IMG/VR virus record: IMGVR_UViG_3300030103_003780
Location: 1-21,025 of that record
Source: a virus
DNA: 21,025 bases
Reading direction: 5' to 3' (one strand)
How positions within the stretch are numbered: the first letter of the stretch is position 1; each line of letters begins with the position of its first letter. The translations under genes were made by a program, and so were the position numbers. Below are positions 7,247 to 14,084 of this stretch, piece by piece. Below the pieces are notes generated by a model. It saw only the letters and a program-made list of their open reading frames with translations. It did no database searches and was not told where the DNA came from.

Positions 7247-9333
7247 TGGCAATTCCCACCAGTCCTTCTGTCGTAGTTCTTGAAAACGATGTATCCGTAT
7301 TCGTACCCAACATTAATTCTAGTGTTGTTGGGATTGTTGGGTTTGCCAACAGAGGTCCTACTGATAAAGCTACTTTAATTACAAGTCAGGAAAATCTGAT
7401 AAGGCAGTTCGGTAGACCCTCAACCCCCATTCCTGGACAAGGACTTGAAGGGGCTTTAGAAATTCTTGAGGCTACAAATCAACTCTACTTTGTCAGAGCG
7501 GCAAATGATGATGCGGCCCCAGCATCCGCATCTATCGATATTGGTGCTTGCCCCGCATTTTTAGTGAGTGGTTACGATCCTGCGGTTGGTGTCTCTACTC
7601 TAAACTTCACTGCCACTAATAACGTACTACCTACTGATGCAGGTTATGTGCAAGTTACAGGTAGCGTAGGGTTAACTAGTTCCGTTAATATAAGAACAGC
7701 CGATGCTATAATCCAATCTGTTTTTGATAGAGATCTTACTGGGGATCAACCGGTGTTCTCCTTCAAAGATCCAGACTTTGACGGAGTCTTCATCGCCAGC
7801 AAGTTTGCAGGTGAAAACGCCAGATTAACATTCTCTTCATTACAAAATGATGGAGACAACACGATAGGCTTTAGGACTGTTGATGCGTTCGGTGCTCCTG
7901 CTGCTGCTGATGGAGCCGTCACTGACCTAACGGGTCAAACTGCCTCAGGCTTCACTTCTAGTGGTGTCGATCTTAGAATATACTCTAGATACCCCGGCAC
8001 GGGATACAACTTTACTGTTGATAAGAATGGTGATAGCCGAGGTATTTCTGTAGAGCTTGCCAACGTTTCAGTGAAAGACAGGCTGGTTATCAACAGCGAC
8101 GGTGTTCAAGCGGAATCATTCAATCAATTAGACCTCTCTCCGTCAAGTCCTGATAACTTTGAAACCGTTTTAACTAGCGAAGAAAACAACGCTAAGTCAG
8201 AGTATGTATATGCAGAACTGCTCAATGATGTGACTCCATTCGATGCTCCGAATGACTTTGGTGCATCTTCCTCGCAGGCTGGTTACATAGGCAATATTGC
8301 GGCCCAAACCGATGTAGATGCTGGTGGTACTCCCTCAGGAACTCCTAGATTTATAAGACCCATAGCTGGTACTTACAATCTTAGTGGGGGAAACAGCGGA
8401 TACAATGATCAAGAAAGCACTACGAATCCCGATGTCAGTTCTGCTGCCGATTCCGCTGCCTTGATAGGCACAGCAGTTGGTAAAACGGGTATGAATGCTT
8501 TGGATGATGATTCTCTCAACATATCTCTGGCTCTAATTCCAGGTATCACAGAGGACACTGTTCAGAATGCTCTGATTACACTTGCTGAGACATCCAAGAA
8601 CTTCCTAGCATTTGTGTCACCTCCATATGCTCTTGGAGAAGTTCAAGACGCAATTGACTGGATCAATGGTAAGAGTCCTACAGCTAGGACCGCAGCCGTT
8701 AACTCTTCTTTTGCCGCTAGCTATTGGCCCTGGGTTCAGGTGTTCAATGCATTTGAAGGCCAAGAAGAGTGGTTTGATCCTACGATCTTCGCAGCTAGGC
8801 AGTGTGTCTTCACTGACTCCGTCAACGATCCTTGGTTCGCTCCTGCCGGGTTTAGAAGAGGTCGTCTCACCAAGCCCACTGATATTGAACAGAAAATTCT
8901 TAATCAGGGTGATAGAGATGCTCTTTATTCCAATGCAATCAACCCGATTGTTAAGGATGCCACACAAGGTATTGTAATCTTTGGGCAAAAGACCACTCAA
9001 AGAGCACCTACGGCACTCGACCGAGTCAACGTCCGTAGGCTTATGATATTCATTCGCAAGGTCTTACTTGAGATTGGTAAGCCTTTCCAATTCGAGCCAA
9101 ACGATCAATTCACATGGGAGCAAGTCGAAGAAACAATCAGCCCGTTCTTGGACGATCTCTTAGCTAGAAGAGCTATTGTTGAAGGTTTAGTAAGATGCGA
9201 TTCCACAACGAACACTCCTTCGAGAGTTGACAGAAATGAGCTTTGGTGCTCGGTTACAATCAAGCCTACTAAGGCTGCTGAGACGATTGTTTTCGAGGTC
9301 AATCTCACAAGCCAAGCGGCAAGCATTAGCTAA
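7246..9333 (+). CDS. 18: Contractile tail sheath protein, gp18-like
   Basis: A 695-residue protein; T4 gp18 has 659. The N-terminus (SPSVVVLENDVSVF, then SSVVGIVGFANRGPTDKATLITSQENLIRQFG) is the sheath-family opening, and residues ~445-500 (PGITEDTVQNALITLAE) with the following WPWVQVFN block form the conserved core. The C-terminus (FTWEQVEETISPFLDDLLARRAIVEG through LWCSVTIKPTKAAETIVFEV) is the folded domain that links neighbouring subunits. The middle third is variable and probably surface-exposed. It assembles around the gp19-like tube and contracts on infection. It starts on a TAATG overlap and ends 8 bases before the tube gene, the usual sheath-tube order. Confidence 0.95.
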   Translation: MAIPTSPSVVVLENDVSVFVPNINSSVVGIVGFANRGPTDKATLITSQENLIRQFGRPSTPIPGQGLEGALEILEATNQLYFVRAANDDAAPASASIDIGACPAFLVSGYDPAVGVSTLNFTATNNVLPTDAGYVQVTGSVGLTSSVNIRTADAIIQSVFDRDLTGDQPVFSFKDPDFDGVFIASKFAGENARLTFSSLQNDGDNTIGFRTVDAFGAPAAADGAVTDLTGQTASGFTSSGVDLRIYSRYPGTGYNFTVDKNGDSRGISVELANVSVKDRLVINSDGVQAESFNQLDLSPSSPDNFETVLTSEENNAKSEYVYAELLNDVTPFDAPNDFGASSSQAGYIGNIAAQTDVDAGGTPSGTPRFIRPIAGTYNLSGGNSGYNDQESTTNPDVSSAADSAALIGTAVGKTGMNALDDDSLNISLALIPGITEDTVQNALITLAETSKNFLAFVSPPYALGEVQDAIDWINGKSPTARTAAVNSSFAASYWPWVQVFNAFEGQEEWFDPTIFAARQCVFTDSVNDPWFAPAGFRRGRLTKPTDIEQKILNQGDRDALYSNAINPIVKDATQGIVIFGQKTTQRAPTALDRVNVRRLMIFIRKVLLEIGKPFQFEPNDQFTWEQVEETISPFLDDLLARRAIVEGLVRCDSTTNTPSRVDRNELWCSVTIKPTKAAETIVFEVNLTSQAASIS

Positions 9334-9341
9334 TAATAATC

Positions 9342-9932
9342 ATGGTAGATAGCGTATTAAAAACTGAGTTCAGATCGAACTTTACTCCTGGAAGATCACT
9401 TCCTAAAATATCAACAAAGCTGGACGCTGTAAGGGCATACCAGTTTGAGTGTAAGTTCTATGGTCTCCCTCCTGAGTTCACCACCACCGCTCAGAGCGAG
9501 CTAACTGCTGCCGCCAAACAGGTGAGCCCTATCGGTGGAGCAGTTGATGACATCGTGGTTGATCGTCTTAACGATAAGATGTACTACCCTGGTAAGTTTA
9601 CTCCTGAGTCTGTCACAATAACTTTTGACAATCAGTTGTTAACTCAGGCCACACCTGCATTGTTTAATTGGTTCAAAACAATTTACGATCCTATTACCGG
9701 GGATGCCACTAAGCTTTCAGCCCCTGGCGGCCCAGGTAACCGGTCATTTAAAGCCACAAAGATGACAATCTTGGAACTGGATAACACCAGCCAGCCTCAC
9801 TCCTTCATTGAGGTTTACGGTGTTTACCCCATGTCCGTTAGATTCTCTGAGAAGAATTATGCGACTAATGACTTCTCCACCGTTGAAGTAGGCTTTAGAT
9901 TCGACTTCGTAGATTACGCGAAGATCGGTTAA
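9342..9932 (+). CDS. 19: Tail tube protein, gp19-like
   Basis: A 196-residue protein, a little longer than T4 gp19 (163). It begins with the family pattern: a polar arm, then AYQFECKFYGLP, a tube-forming strand region (KMYYPGKFTPESVTITFDNQL), the helix TPALFNWFKTIYDP, and the closing strands (FIEVYGVYPMSVRFSEKNYATNDFSTVEVGFRFDFVDY). It forms the hexameric inner tube through which DNA passes. It directly follows the sheath gene, as in T4, and is followed by a hairpin terminator. In T4 the portal gene 20 would be next; here it is not. Confidence 0.93.
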   Translation: MVDSVLKTEFRSNFTPGRSLPKISTKLDAVRAYQFECKFYGLPPEFTTTAQSELTAAAKQVSPIGGAVDDIVVDRLNDKMYYPGKFTPESVTITFDNQLLTQATPALFNWFKTIYDPITGDATKLSAPGGPGNRSFKATKMTILELDNTSQPHSFIEVYGVYPMSVRFSEKNYATNDFSTVEVGFRFDFVDYAKIG

Positions 9933-9952
9933 TCACTTACATCAATTTGAGG

Positions 9953-9990
9953 TAGCCTTCTCTCTAAATAAGAGAGAGGGCTATTTGTCT
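9953..9990 (+). terminator. Hairpin terminator after the tail tube gene, with TAAATA at its loop
   Basis: Two 13-base arms (9953-9965 and 9971-9983) pair with one G-T wobble around the five-base loop AAATA, followed by TTTGTCT. This looks like an intrinsic terminator with a moderate T tail. The loop plus the last arm base spells TAAATA, the box seen before other late units, so the site may be both terminator and promoter. Confidence 0.7.
9963..9970 (+). promoter_or_regulatory. TAAATA box inside the hairpin loop
   Basis: TCTAAATA matches the box before other structural units but sits 30 bases before the ATG at 10001, further than elsewhere. A message from it would begin in the 3' arm of the hairpin and would not contain the full stem. 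Confidence 0.35.
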
Positions 9991-9995
9991 ATTAT
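9990..9995 (+). promoter_or_regulatory. TATTAT box 5 bases before the 10001 start
   Basis: TATTAT followed by AAGTT and then ATG. There is no Shine-Dalgarno near the start. The spacing is the same as at several other genes in this window (see 13063, 14073, 18196) and would give a leaderless message. Confidence 0.35.
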
Positions 9996-10000
9996 AAGTT

Positions 10001-12568
10001 ATGAATTTTTTTACCGAACTTTTGGAGAGCTTTAGTCGTAAACATGATCGTAAGCTTAGGTTACTAGAGCAAAAAACAAGTAGGCAAGAAGCCGAACAGG
10101 CTGTTACAAGTTTCATAACTGGAGCAGCAAATAAATCTTTTAACGATTACTATAAAGATCCTCAATTCCCCACTGTAGGTAGCTACAACAAAAAAAATAA
10201 AAAGGGTGAATTTACTAATGAGGTTATCGGTGCCTCCGTTACTAAAGATGGGAGGCTTAATTCAGGAACTTCAGTAGATCTTGGAACCACTGAGGGTAGG
10301 GAAAAGTTTATCAATAGATTAATGAACGATCCTAAGGGAGAGAGCCCAGAGCAAAATAAAGAATTATTACAACAACAAAAAGAAGATGAGGAGAGACAAT
10401 TAAGAAGAAAAAAAGTTTTAAACTCTGTCATGGCTCAAAATGAGCCTGAAGTTGTCGCTGAAATTGTAAAAAATGTGGAAGAGTTTGAAAACATAGTTAC
10501 TGACCTTTTATGCGGTGAGGGTAATACTATTAATCCTGATTTCAAAAGTGCTATCAGGGCTGACATCAGTGATGCTGATTCATGGAATTACTGCGGAACT
10601 CACTTAGCCTTCTTTAGAGGAGAGCGGGCTGGCAACGTTGAACAGCAATTAGTGAATGAAACGCCTACGCTTCGATATGACGGCAAAGAGGGAGAATATA
10701 TCATTGGGTCCAAGGAGTCGGATGCTGATGCGTCAGAAGCTGTCTCAAAGGCTCTGGTGACCCTAGCAAAGGCTGCTACTGGTAATGAGGATGCAAAAGA
10801 AGAAGCTTGTAAATTATTTCAAGTAACTCAGGGTGGTGGTCTTAATGCTGTAACTGTATACACCGAATATTCAGATGGTCGAGGTCAAAGAGGCAGAGTA
10901 TTCAATAATGAAGCATCCGCTAGATCTTTAAAGGGACTTATGAGTTTAGCCGGATGTGATACAACTCCTCAGTCTGCTCGTCGTGCAGTCATTGCAGGGA
11001 GCGTAGGTGCTGAAAGTAATATTAGAGGAACCATGGGTGAGATAGCCAAGGTAGCTGTAACTAATATTGCAAATTTATCTACTCTAAAAAGAAGTGATCA
11101 AGGTATTGAGAACGATAGAACAAAGACTGCCAGAGAACTCGCTTTAGATGGATTGAAGACGGTGTACAAACAATTAGACAGTCTTAGTGAAGAACGAGAA
11201 ACATGGATTGAGAAATCTCAGAGTGCGCTAGCTACTGAGGAAGAGCAAGCTGCAATTGAAATGTTATCGGAAATTTCAGAGGATAAGGAAAAAATTGAAA
11301 GATTTGTAAAAGCCATATTTAGCATGGCTTCAACAACTTTCAAACAGAGAAAACCAAAGTTTGCTATTCAAGTCGCCGATGAGATTGGAGGAGGTCAAAA
11401 ACAAGATGTTTTAGAATGTTGGGACACCCCTGAAAAAGCTTTCGAGGCTTTAAAAAAGTCGGAAGGTTACAAAGACGATGAGGGAGAGAAAACTAGAATT
11501 ACTCTAGATGATGTAAAGGACTCAGGTAAAACAGCCGCTGAGATATTTGGAGAAAAAAGAAAACAGTTACTTCAAAAATATATTAAGGCGGGATTCATAG
11601 AGAGTGAAGATCAAGTTTTTTATTCCGCTGAGATTAGTTTAAAAACTTTGTTAAGCCTGAGTGCCGCTAAACAAGGAGAGACTACACCGAAAAGTGTGTC
11701 GAAAAGTATTTTACAGGGAGAAGATCCTCGATTCAGAAATATAGTCAGTGATATTGAGAAGCTTTCAGACGGTTCTAGTTTAGTAGAAGGTATACAAAGA
11801 CAGCAGAGAGAATCGGATAGACTTTTAAAAAGTGTTCAATCATTAACTACAAGAGTTAAGGTAAAAGACACTGTAACTAATCCACTTAAAACTTACGCAG
11901 AGGGTCTTCTGGATTCTATAAGAAAAAACAATTCTTATGAGTCTCTCGGTCAATCTGATTATGAAGACCTATCAAACTACATACAAGAAATGTCTAATGA
12001 ATACAAGCTGGGTAGTCCCAGCTTTGTAAAGAAAGTTCAGCAAAAGCTATTCAAGATGACATTGTTTACTAGATTAAACACAGCAGCGCAAGCCGTTAAA
12101 GTTAATGGCAGGCCAACGAAACGCGCAAAAGAGGCTATGCTTTACTCACTGACAGTTCTAAATCAAGCTGGTGGATCGGCAAAAGATGATACTATTTTTC
12201 AAGTGGATGTTTTAGACCAACTTACATCATATGTTTCTACGCAAAACGGAGAAATTAATTCTGTGTTACAATCTCTGTTAAACGATGAAGATAGATGGGA
12301 TTTTCAGGGAAGCACAGGATCACTAACTTTTAGTTACAAAGGTGATGATAATAATCCATCAAATAGAAATAGAACAATATCTGTAACCTACAAAGATGGA
12401 AAATGGATTGCTTATAGATCTGCTACATCAATTAGAGATGCCTCTACTGCTACTAAATCTAAAGACTTAGTAGAAAATAGTAATACAGAAATATATGAAG
12501 CACTTGGTAAACTTCAAGAGGCTTTAGGCATCATTCAGAAAAAAGTTAGAATCCTTGATGCGAAGTAG
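10001..12568 (+). CDS. Large unknown protein, possible internal virion protein
   Basis: An 855-residue protein I do not recognise. The N-terminal ~35 residues are basic and helical (LLESFSRKHDRKLRLLEQK). Residues ~115-140 form a charged coil (NKELLQQQKEDEERQLRRKK). The middle is mostly helical and rich in Lys, Glu and Ser. The C-terminal ~110 residues include strands (STGSLTFSYKGD, RTISVTYKDGKWIAYRSA) and a final helix. No membrane segment, signal peptide or known catalytic motif is visible. It follows the tail tube, where T4 has the portal gene 20, but it does not look like a portal. Size, charge and position suggest a head-packaged or tail-associated protein, which is inference. Its last 45 bases overlap the convergent nuclease gene. 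Confidence 0.7.
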   Translation: MNFFTELLESFSRKHDRKLRLLEQKTSRQEAEQAVTSFITGAANKSFNDYYKDPQFPTVGSYNKKNKKGEFTNEVIGASVTKDGRLNSGTSVDLGTTEGREKFINRLMNDPKGESPEQNKELLQQQKEDEERQLRRKKVLNSVMAQNEPEVVAEIVKNVEEFENIVTDLLCGEGNTINPDFKSAIRADISDADSWNYCGTHLAFFRGERAGNVEQQLVNETPTLRYDGKEGEYIIGSKESDADASEAVSKALVTLAKAATGNEDAKEEACKLFQVTQGGGLNAVTVYTEYSDGRGQRGRVFNNEASARSLKGLMSLAGCDTTPQSARRAVIAGSVGAESNIRGTMGEIAKVAVTNIANLSTLKRSDQGIENDRTKTARELALDGLKTVYKQLDSLSEERETWIEKSQSALATEEEQAAIEMLSEISEDKEKIERFVKAIFSMASTTFKQRKPKFAIQVADEIGGGQKQDVLECWDTPEKAFEALKKSEGYKDDEGEKTRITLDDVKDSGKTAAEIFGEKRKQLLQKYIKAGFIESEDQVFYSAEISLKTLLSLSAAKQGETTPKSVSKSILQGEDPRFRNIVSDIEKLSDGSSLVEGIQRQQRESDRLLKSVQSLTTRVKVKDTVTNPLKTYAEGLLDSIRKNNSYESLGQSDYEDLSNYIQEMSNEYKLGSPSFVKKVQQKLFKMTLFTRLNTAAQAVKVNGRPTKRAKEAMLYSLTVLNQAGGSAKDDTIFQVDVLDQLTSYVSTQNGEINSVLQSLLNDEDRWDFQGSTGSLTFSYKGDDNNPSNRNRTISVTYKDGKWIAYRSATSIRDASTATKSKDLVENSNTEIYEALGKLQEALGIIQKKVRILDAK

Positions 12569-13045
12569 TTCCTTGAATGAGAACACTGAGATTTTTATTC
12601 TATTCACAGTTCCTTTTAGAAAGTTTCCTTGAACGTTAATCTCTGTATCATTTGTAATTACAACTGGTTCCTTGCGGTTCTGGCCTATGATCAGTAGAAA
12701 TTTTCTAGAAGATTTTCTTGAATCTCGATCAGCTTGAGATACCATATTAGAAATTATTGATTTAGGATTAAACAAATCACTTACTTGTTGTTCATTATAA
12801 CCTTTTTTACATTCAATAATAAACTTAAACTTTTCTGGAGTAATTAAGTCTCCATATACTTTTAAATATTGAGGAAGTTTGTGAGTGGTAGCAAACGCTC
12901 CTGACCCAGGTGTTCTACAAAATTCTTTAGTGTCAAATCTTTCGTTTAATTCTTTAGCTATTTTATTCTCAAATCTGTTACCCTTAGCTCTTGAGTTAAC
13001 TTTCTTTTTAGGTTTTAGTATCGATACGTCAAAATTATCTTTCAT
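12524..13045 (-). CDS. PD-(D/E)xK nuclease, Holliday-junction-resolvase-like
   Basis: A 173-residue protein with the resolvase-type restriction-fold layout. A basic start and first helix carry E26 (SRAKGNRFENKIAKEL), then RTPGSGA (45-50), D66 in VYGDLI, and the ECKK strand with E78 and K80. This is the E...D...ExK arrangement of Hjc-like and related phage endonucleases, and the length suits that family. It probably resolves branched DNA before packaging, the task of endonuclease VII (gp49) in T4, although a single-strand or mismatch substrate is possible. The ATG at 13045 has AGGAG 8 bases upstream. Its 3' end overlaps the 855-residue gene by 45 bases, tail to tail. The catalytic set is intact, so it should be active. 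Confidence 0.75.
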   Translation of the reverse strand: MKDNFDVSILKPKKKVNSRAKGNRFENKIAKELNERFDTKEFCRTPGSGAFATTHKLPQYLKVYGDLITPEKFKFIIECKKGYNEQQVSDLFNPKSIISNMVSQADRDSRKSSRKFLLIIGQNRKEPVVITNDTEINVQGNFLKGTVNRIKISVFSFKELLRIKDSNFFLNDA

Positions 13046-13062
13046 TTCAATAACTCCTAGAC

Positions 13063-13069
13063 TATAATA
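13063..13069. promoter_or_regulatory. Overlapping divergent -10 elements
   Basis: TATAATA reads as TATAAT (13063-13068) on the plus strand and TATTAT (13069-13064) on the minus strand. The plus-strand element ends 6 bases before the ATG at 13075, which has no Shine-Dalgarno. The minus-strand element lies 18 bases before the nuclease ATG and leaves room for its Shine-Dalgarno. No convincing -35 boxes are seen. Confidence 0.4.
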
Positions 13070-13074
13070 GCTTC

Positions 13075-13380
13075 ATGTCTAAAGTATCCTTATCGTTAGA
13101 AGATACAAAATTTAAATTAGTTGAACGCAGTAGAGGACGTATGAAGATTCAGATTAAATTTTCAAAAGAAGAAGCTGAGGGGTTTAAAAACTTCTGCAAG
13201 CTTAAGCCGCCAGAAGTAACAGAAGAAGTGTTTTTTAAGCAGATTTTCTTTGCAGGCTGCAACGCAATGAGTGAGCAGATCAGTGCTTTAGTGGAGGCTC
13301 ACAAGGCCGCTAAGAAGGCAGAGGAAAATAAGGAAGAGAAAACTGATGAGCAAGAAGAAGAACAGCTTCAAAAGGACTAA
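13075..13380 (+). CDS. Small unknown charged protein
   Basis: A 101-residue protein, not recognised. It has a strand-rich start (KVSLSLEDTKFKLVERSRG), a possible small helical domain (KFSKEEAEGFKNFCKLKPPEVTEEVFFKQIFFAGCNAMSEQ) that could be a ribbon-helix-helix-like or similar DNA-binding fold, and a Lys/Glu-rich coiled tail. ATG 13075 has no Shine-Dalgarno but a TATAAT 6 bases upstream. An internal ATG at 13141 preceded by AGAGGA is an alternative start giving 79 residues. The next gene overlaps its end by 35 bases. A small regulator or DNA-binding protein is possible but unproved. Confidence 0.6.
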   Translation: MSKVSLSLEDTKFKLVERSRGRMKIQIKFSKEEAEGFKNFCKLKPPEVTEEVFFKQIFFAGCNAMSEQISALVEAHKAAKKAEENKEEKTDEQEEEQLQKD

Positions 13381-13717
13381 AATCTATAACTCCAAGCACT
13401 TGGAGTCTGTAGTTAAGTCTAGTATTGAAGCGAAGCAAAACTCCTATTATTTAATTATAAATTCTTGGGATAAAGTTTGCAATTATTTTGATGATAGGTT
13501 GCCGGTTGACGGTGAGACTAATCTAAATGTAGTGGACATATTCAACGTGCCAAATGCACTTGATGTCATTAAGTCCTCTATAAAGTCTCACAAGGAAACC
13601 ATCTCCACGGCATGTCTATCGAAATACGATCAACTTCCCATGTTGATTGTTATACATAAGTCCTTCCCCAGAGTGGTTAGCTACAATGGGTCAGTAGGGG
13701 CTGAGATTGGTATCTAG
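13346..13717 (+). CDS. Unknown protein, possibly a degenerate thioredoxin fold
   Basis: A 123-residue protein. After a basic start it shows a strand (SYYLIINSWDKVCNYF), a second strand and helix (NLNVVDIFNVPNALDVIKSSI), then QLPMLIVIHKSFPRVVSYNGSVG. That order (strand with a W..VC segment, strand, 'P.L.' strand, '...v..y.G') recalls thioredoxin-like proteins with a cis-proline. The CxxC active site is absent, so if the fold is right the protein is not a redox enzyme. It overlaps the preceding gene by 35 bases, with a purine-rich Shine-Dalgarno-like stretch inside that gene. Its stop shares the bases CTAG with the stop of the convergent sigma factor gene. The fold is a low-confidence inference. 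Confidence 0.55.
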   Translation: MSKKKNSFKRTKIYNSKHLESVVKSSIEAKQNSYYLIINSWDKVCNYFDDRLPVDGETNLNVVDIFNVPNALDVIKSSIKSHKETISTACLSKYDQLPMLIVIHKSFPRVVSYNGSVGAEIGI

Positions 13718-14067
13718 GTAGAGCTTGGGCTTTCAGGAACTCCTCTTCGGTGATTCCTGTATAGCTCAAGTTTTTCATTGTACTTTTTGTTTTTAGAGTA
13801 CAGTAGCCTCAAGTTATTTAAAATAACTGTGGTAAAATAATTGAAAGCTTGCCCAGATCCCCTGTTGAAGTTTTTAAGAACTTTCAGTATAAGTAAGAAG
13901 CACTCCTGCTTTGCTTCTTCATGATCTACATTGAACTTGAATGAAAGCATGAGTCTGTTTATCAGAGTATCAAACATCGCGAAGAGTTCATTTTCATGGG
14001 TTCTATCCCCTAGCTTGAATTCTTGGATCAGATCCTCAAACTTTTCATTATCAATATAGTAACTCAT
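13714..14067 (-). CDS. 55: Late transcription sigma factor, gp55-like
   Basis: A 117-residue protein with the core of sigma region 2 as in T4-like gp55: HEEAKQECFLLILKVLKNFNRGSGQAFNYFTTVILNNLRLLYSKNKKYNEKLELY (residues ~49-103, shown here as overlapping landmarks HEEAKQE, NFNR, FNYFTTVILN, RLLYSKNKKY). gp55 binds host RNA polymerase core and recognises the late promoter -10 box TATAAATA, working with the sliding clamp. It is shorter than T4 gp55 (185). It would read the TAAATA boxes before the structural units in this window. Start and upstream region are shared with the polymerase gene, divergent, with overlapping -10 elements. No Shine-Dalgarno lies at the usual distance. The stop overlaps that of the convergent 13346 gene. 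Confidence 0.75.
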   Translation of the reverse strand: MSYYIDNEKFEDLIQEFKLGDRTHENELFAMFDTLINRLMLSFKFNVDHEEAKQECFLLILKVLKNFNRGSGQAFNYFTTVILNNLRLLYSKNKKYNEKLELYRNHRRGVPESPSST

Positions 14068-14072
14068 CTACA

Positions 14073-14079
14073 TATCATA
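14073..14079. promoter_or_regulatory. Overlapping divergent -10 elements between sigma and polymerase genes
   Basis: TATCATA gives TATCAT (14073-14078) on the plus strand, 6 bases before ATG 14085. It also gives TATGAT (14079-14074) on the minus strand, 6 bases before the ATG at 14067. A TTGAAA at 14104-14099 could be a distant minus-strand -35 box (19-base spacer). Neither start has a usable Shine-Dalgarno, so both messages may be leaderless. Confidence 0.45.
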
Positions 14080-14084
14080 GTCCT

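Noticed and set aside
10001-12568. The 855-residue protein as the portal gp20
   Set aside because: The position fits, but it is much longer than portals (about 520-560 residues) and no portal-like segments were seen.
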